The notes beneath the pieces were generated by a model. The model ran no database searches, was not told the DNA's origin, and saw only the letters and a list, made by a program, of their open reading frames with translations. Positions 37,202 through 44,464 of a stretch of DNA of 62,345 bases are shown here, piece by piece (the stretch's first letter is position 1; every line of letters starts with the position of its first letter). The position numbers and the translations under genes are program-made. The DNA is taken from the NCBI RefSeq assembly GCF_900291475.1, contig NZ_OLMM01000005.1:760054-822398 (forward strand). The letters are read 5' to 3'. The stretch comes from Acidaminococcus hominis (lineage in GTDB: Bacteria > Bacillota > Negativicutes > Acidaminococcales > Acidaminococcaceae).

Positions 37202-38119
37202 ATGGAAACGGCCCAAGCCTATTTTTTGGTAGTAGTGCAGGAAAAAAGCCTGAAAAAAGCGGCCCAGCGGCTTTTTCTCTCTCCGCAGAATTTGGGAAAC
37301 CACATGAAGCGGCTGGAGGACCGCTATGGTCCGCTATTTGTTCGGCGACCCAGGTTTACCCTGACTGCGGTGGGACAGGCCTTGGCGGAAAGTCTTTGGG
37401 AAATCAGAAATATTGAACAGGAATTTGCCCAAAGGGCGGCCCAACTGTCCCAGACCCCGCAAGGAGAGCTGCGTATGGGGCTGAACAGCAGCCGGGCCCA
37501 GGTGCTGCTGCCCCGGCTGGTACCCACTTTTCGCCAGCAATTTCCGGAGGTAACTTTGGATTTTGTTTACGGGGATACCCAGGTTCTGGAGCAGCAGCTT
37601 TTGGAAGGGGAGCTGGATCTGGTATTGGGGGTGGATGCCCAGGAGCAGGCCCAGCTGGAACAGCTGCCGCTTTTGGCGGAGCCTATTTTGTTTGCCTTGG
37701 CGGCAGAACTGGCGGAGAAAATCGGGGCCAAGGAAAAGCGGGAATTGACACCTGACCAGGCAGCTTCTTTTCCCCTTTTGCGGAATCCGGAGTCCAGCCA
37801 TCTGCAGCAGAAGCTAACACGGTTTTGGGCCCGGCAGACAGTGCAGCCCCGCTATGACCTTACAGCCGCCGATTTTCTTCTCCAGCTGGAACTGGCTGCT
37901 CAGGGCCTGGGTGGGTGTTTTTTTCCAGCCATGCTGCTGTCCCGGCTGGAGGTTTTGAACCAGCAGCTGCCCCCAGCAAAGCAGCTTTTGGTCTATCAGG
38001 TGCAGGACCTTACTGAGAAATCCCAACTTTCGTTGGTATTGCGCAAAAAGCAGTTCCGCCCCGAATTTTTAAAGGCCTGGATCCGGCTTTGGCAGCAGGC
38101 TGCCGGCAAAGGGGCATAA
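37202..38119 (+). CDS. LysR-family transcriptional regulator
   Basis: A 305-residue regulator with an N-terminal winged helix-turn-helix (about 1-60: SLKKAAQRLFLSPQNLGNHMKRLE) and a periplasmic-binding-protein-like effector domain (about 85-300). ATG follows AAAGGAG. It is transcribed divergently from the second IlvD/Edd dehydratase, the classical arrangement for a LysR regulator and its target; the inducer may be that enzyme's substrate. A weak GAGCC/GGCTC hairpin follows at about 38125-38138. Confidence 0.9.
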   Translation: METAQAYFLVVVQEKSLKKAAQRLFLSPQNLGNHMKRLEDRYGPLFVRRPRFTLTAVGQALAESLWEIRNIEQEFAQRAAQLSQTPQGELRMGLNSSRAQVLLPRLVPTFRQQFPEVTLDFVYGDTQVLEQQLLEGELDLVLGVDAQEQAQLEQLPLLAEPILFALAAELAEKIGAKEKRELTPDQAASFPLLRNPESSHLQQKLTRFWARQTVQPRYDLTAADFLLQLELAAQGLGGCFFPAMLLSRLEVLNQQLPPAKQLLVYQVQDLTEKSQLSLVLRKKQFRPEFLKAWIRLWQQAAGKGA

Positions 38120-38289
38120 AAAAAGAGCCCGGAGGCTCCTAAAGGCATAAAAAATGGTCTCGCAAGTTTGTAGCTCGGAGGTATTCCAAAGGAACACTCC
38201 ATACAAAAGGAGGCCATTGATTATTATATAACACAACTTTGTGATTTTGTAAAATTTACAGGATGTATCTTTTTAACAGCAAGAAAAAG

Positions 38290-38305
38290 TGTATTAAATA
38301 ATACA
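38290..38305. promoter_or_regulatory. Perfect palindrome upstream of the HD-domain gene
   Basis: TGTATT (38290-38295), AAAT, AATACA (38300-38305): a 16-base perfect inverted repeat in an AT-rich region, 38 bases before the start at 38343. It shares its half-site with the repeat before lysR. The 38120-38289 stretch shows no gene. Confidence 0.45.
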
Positions 38306-38342
38306 AAACTTGTTGGAATTTTGTTAAATGAAGGAGAACAAC

Positions 38343-38933
38343 ATGGCTAAGACCCGTTTGGAAAAACAGCTGGATTTTATTTTGGAAGTGGACCAGGAAA
38401 AGAATATTTTACGGCAGACCCACCTGTCCCGCCACGGCCGGCGGGAAAATGATGCCGAGCATGCCTGGCATATGGCCCTTATGTGCTGCCTATTGAAGGA
38501 ATATGCCAATGAGCCTTTTGATCTGGCAAGAACGCTTTTAATGATTTTGATTCACGATGTGGTGGAAATTGATGCCGGGGATACTTATGCCTACGATGAA
38601 GCCGGTAAGGCTACCCAGGCAGAGCGGGAGAAGCGGGCGTCCCAGAGGATTTTTGGCCTTTTGCCGGAAGACCAGAAAGCGCTGCTTCTGGGGCTCTTTG
38701 CGGAGTTTGAGGCGGGGGATACCCCGGAAGCCAAATTTGCCCACGTGATGGATAATTTCCAACCCCTGCTGTTAAATGATGCCAATGGGGGCGGAGACTG
38801 GAAAAGCCACGGGGTGCATCGGCAGCAGGTGGAGCAGCGCAACACACGGACCGGGGAAGGCTCCCAAGCCATCTGGTCCTATATGCAGCAGCTGATTCAG
38901 AGAAATGTGGACAAGGGAAGTTTGGGGCAGTAA
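38343..38933 (+). CDS. HD-domain hydrolase (YfbR/HDDC2-like)
   Basis: A 196-residue HD-superfamily protein of the COG1896 type that includes 5'-deoxynucleotidase YfbR. Metal ligands: H in GRRENDAEHAWHMALM near residue 38, the HD pair in ILIHDVVEIDAGDTY near 68, and D in the C-terminal helix HVMDNFQPLLLND near 135. Probable nucleoside-monophosphate phosphatase; not proven. ATG 38343 follows AAGGAG by six bases. Monocistronic; a palindrome upstream suggests regulation. Confidence 0.85.
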   Translation: MAKTRLEKQLDFILEVDQEKNILRQTHLSRHGRRENDAEHAWHMALMCCLLKEYANEPFDLARTLLMILIHDVVEIDAGDTYAYDEAGKATQAEREKRASQRIFGLLPEDQKALLLGLFAEFEAGDTPEAKFAHVMDNFQPLLLNDANGGGDWKSHGVHRQQVEQRNTRTGEGSQAIWSYMQQLIQRNVDKGSLGQ

Positions 38934-38972
38934 CTGGTTTTTATAGAAAGCCGGGCAGATACGTTACAGAGA

Positions 38973-39001
38973 TTGATTTTAATTATGGAAGCAATGATAA
39001 T
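38973..39001 (+). promoter_or_regulatory. Probable promoter of icd
   Basis: TTGATT (38973-38978), 17-base spacer, GATAAT (38996-39001); leader of about 80 bases before the ATG at 39088. Confidence 0.55.
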
Positions 39002-39087
39002 TTTGTATGCTTTGCCTTTCCGGAATTGTGATAGGATATTACCAACACGAAAACCCGAGACAATACTGTAAGGCAAAGGAGAGTACT

Positions 39088-40302
39088 ATGGCAGAAAAAA
39101 TTAGCATGAAAACCCCATTGGTAGAAATGGATGGGGACGAAATGACCCGGATTCTGTGGAAGTTGATTAAGGACATTTTAATCCTTCCCTATGTGGACCT
39201 GAAATCGGAGTATTACGATTTGGGAATGTCCTACCGGGACGAAACCGATGACCAGGTGACCATTGATTCCGCTCTGGCTACGAAAAAGTACGGCGTGGCG
39301 GTAAAATGCGCTACCATTACTCCCAATGCCCAGCGGGTGGAAGAATACCACCTGAAGAAAATGTGGAAGAGTCCCAACGGCACAATCAGGGCTCTCCTGG
39401 ACGGTACGGTATTCCGGAAACCCATTATGGTCAAGGGCATCCATCCGCTGATTCCTACCTGGAAAAAGCCCATTACCATTGCCCGTCATGCCTACGGGGA
39501 TATCTACAAGAATACGGAACTTCGGGTACCCGGTGCTGGCACGGCCCAGCTGGTCTTTACGGGTGCGGACGGAAAAAAGACCGTGCAGACCATCCAGGAA
39601 TTTGACGGTCCCGGCATTGTGCAGGGGGTGTACAATACCGATGCCTCCATCGAAAACTTTGCCCGGACCTGCTTCCAATATGCTCTGGAGCAAAAGGAAG
39701 ATCTGTGGTTTGCCACCAAGGATACGGTGTCCAAAATCTACGATCATCGGTTCAAGGACATTTTCCAGGACCTGTACGACCAGGAATATAAGCCGCAATT
39801 TGAAGCCGCCGGTATCACCTATTTCTATACCCTGATTGATGATGTGGTAGCCCGGATTATTCGGTCCCAGGGGGGTATGATTTGGGCCTGCAAGAACTAC
39901 GATGGGGACGTTATGAGCGATATGATGGCTACTGCCTTTGGCAGTCTGGCCATGATGACCTCCGTGCTGGTTTCCCCCAACGGCTGCTACGAATACGAAG
40001 CGGCTCACGGCACGGTGCAGCGCCACTATTACCGGTACCTGAAAGGGGAAAAGACTTCCACCAACCCGGTGGCTACCATTTTTGCCTGGACCGGTGCCCT
40101 GCGCAAGAGAGGCCAACTGGATGAACTGCCGGAACTGGTAACCTTTGCCGGCCAGCTGGAAGAAAGTGTGCTTGCAACCCTGGAAGACGGGGTTATGACC
40201 GGGGATCTGCTGGCGGTATCCGACCTGCCCAACAAGCAGAAGGTCAACAGTGAGGAATTCCTCCTGGCTATTCAGCAGCGGCTGAACGCCCGGAGAAGCT
40301 GA
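39088..40302 (+). CDS. icd: NADP-dependent isocitrate dehydrogenase (eukaryotic-type)
   Basis: Oxidatively decarboxylates isocitrate to 2-oxoglutarate. 404 residues closely resembling the homodimeric IDH1/IDH2-type subfamily rather than E. coli Icd: [16 protein letters not shown] at the start, [20 protein letters not shown], the metal ligands in [12 protein letters not shown] near residue 272, and [12 protein letters not shown] with [15 protein letters not shown]. The ATG at 39088 follows AAAGGAG. Supplies 2-oxoglutarate and NADPH for glutamate metabolism, or runs in reverse in an anaerobe. Single gene between promoter and bidirectional terminator. Confidence 0.94.
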   Translation: MAEKISMKTPLVEMDGDEMTRILWKLIKDILILPYVDLKSEYYDLGMSYRDETDDQVTIDSALATKKYGVAVKCATITPNAQRVEEYHLKKMWKSPNGTIRALLDGTVFRKPIMVKGIHPLIPTWKKPITIARHAYGDIYKNTELRVPGAGTAQLVFTGADGKKTVQTIQEFDGPGIVQGVYNTDASIENFARTCFQYALEQKEDLWFATKDTVSKIYDHRFKDIFQDLYDQEYKPQFEAAGITYFYTLIDDVVARIIRSQGGMIWACKNYDGDVMSDMMATAFGSLAMMTSVLVSPNGCYEYEAAHGTVQRHYYRYLKGEKTSTNPVATIFAWTGALRKRGQLDELPELVTFAGQLEESVLATLEDGVMTGDLLAVSDLPNKQKVNSEEFLLAIQQRLNARRS

Positions 40303-40318
40303 AAACGCCTGGTAAGCA

Positions 40319-40361
40319 AAAAAGCTGTACAGAAACGGATTTTGTCTCTGTACAGCTTTTT
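40319..40361. terminator. Bidirectional terminator of icd and the 76-residue gene
   Basis: A 15-bp perfect stem (40319-40333 with 40347-40361), with A- and T-runs at the arm ends, between convergent stops. Confidence 0.92.
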
Positions 40362-40370
40362 CTGTAGGTT

Positions 40371-40601
40371 TTAGTAAGCGCTTTTGCCGAAAATGGGATG
40401 GACCGTGGGCTTTAAGGTCAGCCGCTTGGCCAGTTCTACGGCTTCTTCCAGGTGCAGGTCCGTTTTTTGGCCCCGTTCCTCAAAGATGCACATGGGATTG
40501 TCGCTGCCGATTTCGCTGCCCGGCATATACATATACTGCTCATTATCCGGGTCCCCTAAAATCAGGCCGGCCTGCAGTTCTTCTGCTACAATAACTGACA
40601 T
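40371..40601 (-). CDS. Small protein of unknown function (76 aa)
   Basis: A 76-residue acidic cytoplasmic protein, beginning MSVIVAEELQAGLILGD. I recognise no family, catalytic motif or membrane segment. The ATG at 40601 follows AAGGAGG by five bases, and a minus-strand promoter precedes it. The open frame continues much further upstream, but that part is antisense to hutP. Divergent from hutP, with which it may share regulation. Confidence 0.65.
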   Translation of the reverse strand: MSVIVAEELQAGLILGDPDNEQYMYMPGSEIGSDNPMCIFEERGQKTDLHLEEAVELAKRLTLKPTVHPIFGKSAY

Positions 40602-40626
40602 AATACCCTCCTTGTTTATTGCTTCT

Positions 40627-40656
40627 ATCATAACAGAAGGAGGGAAGCTCTGACAA
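40627..40656 (-). promoter_or_regulatory. Promoter of the 76-residue gene
   Basis: Minus strand TTGTCA (complement of 40651-40656), 18-base spacer, TATGAT (complement of 40627-40632). Confidence 0.55.
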
Positions 40657-40661
40657 GGGAG

Positions 40662-40690
40662 TTTCCACAAAAGAGGAAAATTGCTATAAT
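40662..40690 (+). promoter_or_regulatory. Promoter of hutP
   Basis: TTTCCA (40662-40667), 17-base spacer, TATAAT (40685-40690), 44 bases before the ATG at 40734. Back to back with the minus-strand promoter. Confidence 0.6.
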
Positions 40691-40733
40691 AGAAGGTATC
40701 CATTAAAGCAGAACGGAAGAAAAGGAGAATTAT

Positions 40734-41162
40734 ATGGAAAAAGAAATTGCCAGCATTGATGTAGGACGGGCAGCTCTCAGAATGGCCCTGACCGCAACCA
40801 GAGAAGAAGAAGACCTTTTGAAGAAAAGTCTCCGGGACCAAGGGTACCGGGCTGCGGCTGTGGATTTTGGCGGAGAGTTTTTGCCCAGCGTGAAGAAAAT
40901 CGTAGAACGGGCCGTGGTAGCTGCCGAACGGCAGAACATTGTGACGGATACCCATGTAGGGGCTGGTACGGTGGCAGGGGCTGCCCATGAAGCCCTGGCC
41001 CAGATTATGCACAAAGCCATCGGCTTTAATGTAGGGGGAAAGATTGGCGTGGCCCGCCATGGAGAGCATTTGTGCGTGGCTGTTTATATGAGCGTGGGGG
41101 TCCTGAACCTGAATGAATTGTGTGTAGGCATGGCCCACCGGTCCCTGGCAGGAATTGATTAA
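40734..41162 (+). CDS. hutP: HutP-family RNA-binding protein
   Basis: A 142-residue member of the HutP family. In Bacillus, HutP binds L-histidine and Mg2+ and then binds hut leader RNA as a hexamer to prevent termination. The sequence fits the family through its N-terminal helix (VGRAALRMALTA), the central THVGAGTVAGAAHEALAQIM with histidine ligands, the GVARHGEHLCVAVYMSVGV strand pair, and the closing VGMAHRSLAG. No hut gene lies near. The four-tRNA cluster, beginning with tRNA-His, follows immediately. ATG after AAAAGGAG. Target RNA unknown. Confidence 0.85.
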   Translation: MEKEIASIDVGRAALRMALTATREEEDLLKKSLRDQGYRAAAVDFGGEFLPSVKKIVERAVVAAERQNIVTDTHVGAGTVAGAAHEALAQIMHKAIGFNVGGKIGVARHGEHLCVAVYMSVGVLNLNELCVGMAHRSLAGID

Positions 41163-41180
41163 AAAAGTTTCAAAATCCTA

Positions 41181-41210
41181 TTGACAAAATTCGCATCTCC
41201 ATGATAGAAT
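41181..41210 (+). promoter_or_regulatory. Promoter of the tRNA cluster
   Basis: TTGACA (41181-41186), 18-base spacer, TAGAAT (41205-41210), about 27 bases before mature tRNA-His and just after the hutP stop. Confidence 0.8.
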
Positions 41211-41236
41211 AACAAAGTCGTCAGACAAGGTAACAT

Positions 41237-41313
41237 GGTGGATATGGTGAAGCGGTTAACACACTGGATTGTGGCTCCAGCACGCGTGGGTTCGATCCCC
41301 ACTATCCACCCCA
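41237..41313 (+). tRNA. tRNA-His (GUG)
   Basis: 77 bases including the extra 5' G (41237) that pairs with discriminator C (41310), the identity element of histidine tRNA. Acceptor GTGGATA with TATCCAC, anticodon loop TTGTGGC with anticodon GTG, T-loop GGTTCGATCCC, encoded CCA. Confidence 0.97.
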
Positions 41314-41318
41314 CTTTT

Positions 41319-41394
41319 TGGGGCGTAGCCAAGTCGGTAAGGCACGGGACTTTGACTCCCGCATGCGTTGGTTCGAGTCCAGCCGCCCCAGCCA
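41319..41394 (+). tRNA. tRNA-Gln (UUG)
   Basis: 76 bases; acceptor TGGGGCG with CGCCCCA, anticodon loop CTTTGAC with anticodon TTG, discriminator G and encoded CCA. Five bases after tRNA-His. Confidence 0.97.
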
Positions 41395-41398
41395 TGAT

Positions 41399-41474
41399 GA
41401 TTCACTAGCTCAGTTGGTAGAGCACCTGACTTTTAATCAGGGTGTCCCGGGTTCGAATCCCGGGTGGATCACCA
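41399..41474 (+). tRNA. tRNA-Lys (UUU)
   Basis: 76 bases; acceptor GATTCAC with GTGGATC (one G-T pair), D-arm TAGCTCAGTTGGTAGAGCA, anticodon loop CTTTTAA with anticodon TTT, T-loop GGTTCGAATCC, encoded CCA. Confidence 0.97.
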
Positions 41475-41493
41475 TTTTTTTTTTACATAAAAC

Positions 41494-41577
41494 GCGGATG
41501 TGGCGGAATTGGCAGACGCGCCAGACTTAGGATCTGGTGTCCATGACGTGCAGGTTCAAGTCCTGTCATCCGCACCA
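41494..41577 (+). tRNA. tRNA-Leu (UAG)
   Basis: 84-base class II tRNA; acceptor GCGGATG with CATCCGC, anticodon loop CTTAGGA with anticodon TAG, long variable arm, T-loop GGTTCAAGTCC, encoded CCA. Last of the cluster. Confidence 0.97.
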
Positions 41578-41589
41578 TACGGTAATTTC

Positions 41590-41626
41590 ACCCGCTTTTC
41601 GGTTTCGGCCGGGAAGCGGGTATTTT
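41590..41626 (+). terminator. Terminator of the tRNA cluster
   Basis: ACCCGCTT (41590-41597) pairs with AAGCGGGT (41614-41621), followed by ATTTT. Confidence 0.75.
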
Positions 41627-41740
41627 GTTGTGCCCAAACAGGGGCAGGGTGCCAATGCAAGAAATTTTTACAAGGTATGGGGCTTTATGCTATACTAAAT
41701 GAGAATATTCCCCTCTGGGAAAGAAAAGAGGTTTTCCCCC

Positions 41741-42271
41741 ATGAAAAACAGCTATTTGATTGTGGTAGATATGCAGAACGATTTTGTCAATGGCAGCCTG
41801 GGAACAGAAGAAGCACAGCAGATTACTTTTAATGTGCTGAAAAAAGTGGCCAATTATCCCGGTCACGTGATTTTTACCCAGGACACCCACGGGGAAACCT
41901 ATCTGGATACCCAGGAAGGAAAGAATCTCCCTGTAAAACACTGCATCAAGGGAACCCACGGCTGGCACTTGATTCCAGGCCTGGAAAAGCTGGCCAAGGA
42001 ACACCACTGGCCTGTTTACCAGAAACCGACCTTTGGCTCTTTCACTTTGGCGGAAGATCTGAAGAAATTAAACAGCACCCGGCCTATTGAGGAAATTGAA
42101 TTGATTGGTCTGTGTACGGATATTTGTGTGGTTTCCAACGCCCTGCTGCTGAAAGCGGCCATGCCGGAAGTGCCTATTTATGTGGACAGCAGCTGCTGTG
42201 CCGGAGTAACACCGGAATCCCATAACGCTGCCCTGGCCACCCTGAAAAGCTGTCAGGTTCATGTACGCTGA
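41741..42271 (+). CDS. Isochorismatase-family cysteine hydrolase
   Basis: A 176-residue isochorismatase-like hydrolase, the fold of nicotinamidase. Catalytic triad candidates: D in VVDMQNDF near residue 10, K in HCIKGTHGWHL near 70, and C in LIGLCTDICVVSNA near 130. The HCIKGT segment resembles nicotinamidases, so NAD salvage is possible but not certain. ATG 41741 follows AAGAGG. Monocistronic, with a bidirectional terminator. Confidence 0.85.
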   Translation: MKNSYLIVVDMQNDFVNGSLGTEEAQQITFNVLKKVANYPGHVIFTQDTHGETYLDTQEGKNLPVKHCIKGTHGWHLIPGLEKLAKEHHWPVYQKPTFGSFTLAEDLKKLNSTRPIEEIELIGLCTDICVVSNALLLKAAMPEVPIYVDSSCCAGVTPESHNAALATLKSCQVHVR

Positions 42272-42286
42272 GTAAGCTAAGCAAAG

Positions 42287-42324
42287 AAAAATCCTCCAAA
42301 CCTTGTGTGGCTTGGAGGATTTTT
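42287..42324. terminator. Bidirectional terminator
   Basis: A 13-bp perfect stem (42287-42299 with 42312-42324), A-run and T-run at the ends, between the isochorismatase-like gene and the convergent CorC-type gene. Confidence 0.9.
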
Positions 42325-43619
42325 TATTCGTCGTCTTCTTCTTTTGCTTTGGGACGGACTTCTACGATGATTTCCTGGACCCGGTGGTTGTTGGCCCGGG
42401 TGACGGTAACATGCAGGTTCTTGCAGTCGAAGGAGTCTCCTTTTTGGGGGATGGTCTCCAGGGTATCCACCACCCAACCGCTGATGGAATTGTTTTCCAG
42501 ACCATAGTCGGTAATGTCCAGATCCAAATATTTGAACAGGTCAAACAAATTGGCGTTTTGGGAATTGGAGGAGCAGGAAATCATATAGCGGTTCTTGCCA
42601 ATCCGGTGGAAGGACGAAATCACCTTGTCATGCTCGTCCCAGATTTCGCCAACCAGTTCTTCCACAATGTCTTCGGTGGTGACCAACCCCTTGACGGTGC
42701 CGTAGCTGTCCATGACCATGGCCATTTCGATTTTGGCTTCCTGGAGGGTTTTCATTACCCGGGAAATTTTGGTGGATTGATGGACGAAGGCTGCTTTTTT
42801 CAGCCGTTCTTCCAGTCTAAAATGGGGGTTTTTGATATAGCCGGAAAAAAAGTCTTTAGCGTGAAGAATGCCAATGATTTCGCTATAGTCGTCCTTAAAT
42901 ACAGGAATCCGGGAGAAGCCGTAGTCGGAAAAAATCTTCAGGGCCTTTTGGTTTCCCTCGGAAATGTCCATGGCCATCATATCCACCCGGGGGGTCATGA
43001 TTTCCCGGACCCGAATATCACTGAATTCAATGGCGGATTTGATCAGTTGGCTATCCTGCTTGTTGATGGCGCCGCCGCTGGCTACTTCATCTACCATCAG
43101 AAGCAATTCTCCTTCGGTAGCACCGTGGGCCGCTTTTTTGGACAGCAGATGACTGAAAGCAGTTTTCAGCAGTTGAAACAAATAGTTTAGAGGAGTAAAA
43201 AGAAATACCAGAATGCGCAGCAGCCCTGCGGTACTCATGGCAAATTTTTCCGGATAGTCCTTGGCGGCGCTTTTGGGGAGAATTTCTCCAAATATCAGGA
43301 TGACAATGGTAGTGACTACGGTGGCCAGGGCCAGGCCGGAAGGGCCAAAGTACGCGGTGGAGCAGGCCGCAGCCAGGGAGGCTGTGGCAATATTTACGAT
43401 ATTATTGCCGATTAATATGGTGGACAAGGCATTATCAAATTTGTCCAGCAGCTTCAGCACGGTTTTGGCCCGACGGTTGCCATCTTTGGCCAAATTTTTC
43501 AGCCGCAGCTTATTGCAGCTGGTAAGTGCTGTTTCTGTGGCGGAAAAATACGCAGAAAGGGATATAAAAACAATCAGGATACCCGTCAGAAGGGTAGTGG
43601 GGATGTTGAATTCTTCCAT
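42324..43619 (-). CDS. CNNM/HlyC-CorC family membrane protein
   Basis: Membrane protein of the CNNM/CorC group, often annotated hemolysin family and probably acting in Mg2+ export or homeostasis. 431 residues: DUF21 transmembrane domain (about 1-180, with SAYFSATETALTS near residue 24), paired CBS domains (about 205-330, IMTPRVDMMAMD and VMDSYGTVKGLVTTEDI), and a C-terminal CorC/HlyC domain ending in an acidic tail. The start at 43619 has only a distant AAGGAAG, so translation may be weak. Haemolytic activity is not implied. Confidence 0.9.
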   Translation of the reverse strand: MEEFNIPTTLLTGILIVFISLSAYFSATETALTSCNKLRLKNLAKDGNRRAKTVLKLLDKFDNALSTILIGNNIVNIATASLAAACSTAYFGPSGLALATVVTTIVILIFGEILPKSAAKDYPEKFAMSTAGLLRILVFLFTPLNYLFQLLKTAFSHLLSKKAAHGATEGELLLMVDEVASGGAINKQDSQLIKSAIEFSDIRVREIMTPRVDMMAMDISEGNQKALKIFSDYGFSRIPVFKDDYSEIIGILHAKDFFSGYIKNPHFRLEERLKKAAFVHQSTKISRVMKTLQEAKIEMAMVMDSYGTVKGLVTTEDIVEELVGEIWDEHDKVISSFHRIGKNRYMISCSSNSQNANLFDLFKYLDLDITDYGLENNSISGWVVDTLETIPQKGDSFDCKNLHVTVTRANNHRVQEIIVEVRPKAKEEDDE

Positions 43620-43789
43620 AGTATGGGATCACGCTTCCTTATTAGTATACTGTCCATTATAGGTGAATTTTCCGGGGCGGTCAACGGAGACAGAAACAAA
43701 TGGCTGTAAAAAATCTATCACTCTGGGGTGTTTTCGTAAAATAAATTGGGATTTTGTAAAAGCCTGCCCGGGAAATTGGCAGAGTATGC

Positions 43790-43795
43790 TATAAT
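43790..43795 (+). promoter_or_regulatory. -10 box of the YgjP-containing operon
   Basis: TATAAT just 9 bases before the first ATG (43805), implying a nearly leaderless transcript with AGGA serving as ribosome site. No -35 box at 16-18 bases is evident. Confidence 0.4.
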
Positions 43796-43804
43796 AGGAA
43801 TGCT

Positions 43805-44464
43805 ATGATTAAAATTGCAAAAATCATCAGATCCAGACGGCGCACCCTGGCGGTAGAAATCAACCGGGAAGGCCAAGTAATTGTGCGCGCGCCCTATGGG
43901 CTGAGCAAAGAACGAATTGAATATTTTTTGGCGTCCCGTCAGGACTGGATTGCGTCCCATGTGGCAAAGGCGGCGGACGAGAAACGGGCCATACAGCCCT
44001 TGGAGCTCCGGGAAGGAGCTGCTTTGCTGTTATGGGGAAAGCGGCGAACCCTGCACCTGGTGCCGGGAGAGAATATTTTTCTGACCCAGGAGCAGCTGAT
44101 TTTGGGAGAGCAGGTGACCCTGCCTAAGCTGATCCAATATTTCCAGGAGGAGCTAGGGACCTATCTTAGGGAACGGGTACCGTACTTTGCCGGGCTCCTG
44201 GGACTTCCTGCTCCCCAAATCAAGCTGTCCCAGGCCCGGACCCGCTGGGGCTACTGCAACTACCGGAACCAGCTGGGTTTTTGCTGGCGGCTGGTATTCT
44301 GCCCGCCTGGCGTAATTGATTATGTGATTGTCCATGAGCTGTGCCATATCCGCAACAAGTCCCACAATCGGCTGTTTTGGCAGGCGGTGGAAGAAATTTT
44401 GCCGGACCGGAAGCAGCGGGAACAATGGTTAAAGACTAATAGAAGGGTTATGATTGTCTTATGA
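43805..44464 (+). CDS. YgjP-type (DUF45) metallopeptidase
   Basis: A 219-residue metal-dependent hydrolase of the YgjP/WLM type. The zinc motif HELCHIRNKSHNRLFW near residue 177 contains HExxH and a third histidine, preceded by ARTRWGYCNYRNQLGFCWRL, a family hallmark. Protease activity of the family is poorly characterised. First gene of a three-gene operon; its stop overlaps the next ATG by four bases. Confidence 0.87.
   Translation: MIKIAKIIRSRRRTLAVEINREGQVIVRAPYGLSKERIEYFLASRQDWIASHVAKAADEKRAIQPLELREGAALLLWGKRRTLHLVPGENIFLTQEQLILGEQVTLPKLIQYFQEELGTYLRERVPYFAGLLGLPAPQIKLSQARTRWGYCNYRNQLGFCWRLVFCPPGVIDYVIVHELCHIRNKSHNRLFWQAVEEILPDRKQREQWLKTNRRVMIVL

Noticed and set aside
40602-41138. Minus-strand open frame extending the 76-residue gene to 255 codons
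   Set aside because: The upstream 179 codons are antisense to hutP. The ATG at 40601 has an excellent ribosome site and a promoter just upstream.
42324-43619. Hemolysin (toxin) function for the CorC-type protein
   Set aside because: The label is historical. DUF21-CBS-CorC architecture points to ion transport, and nothing indicates toxicity.
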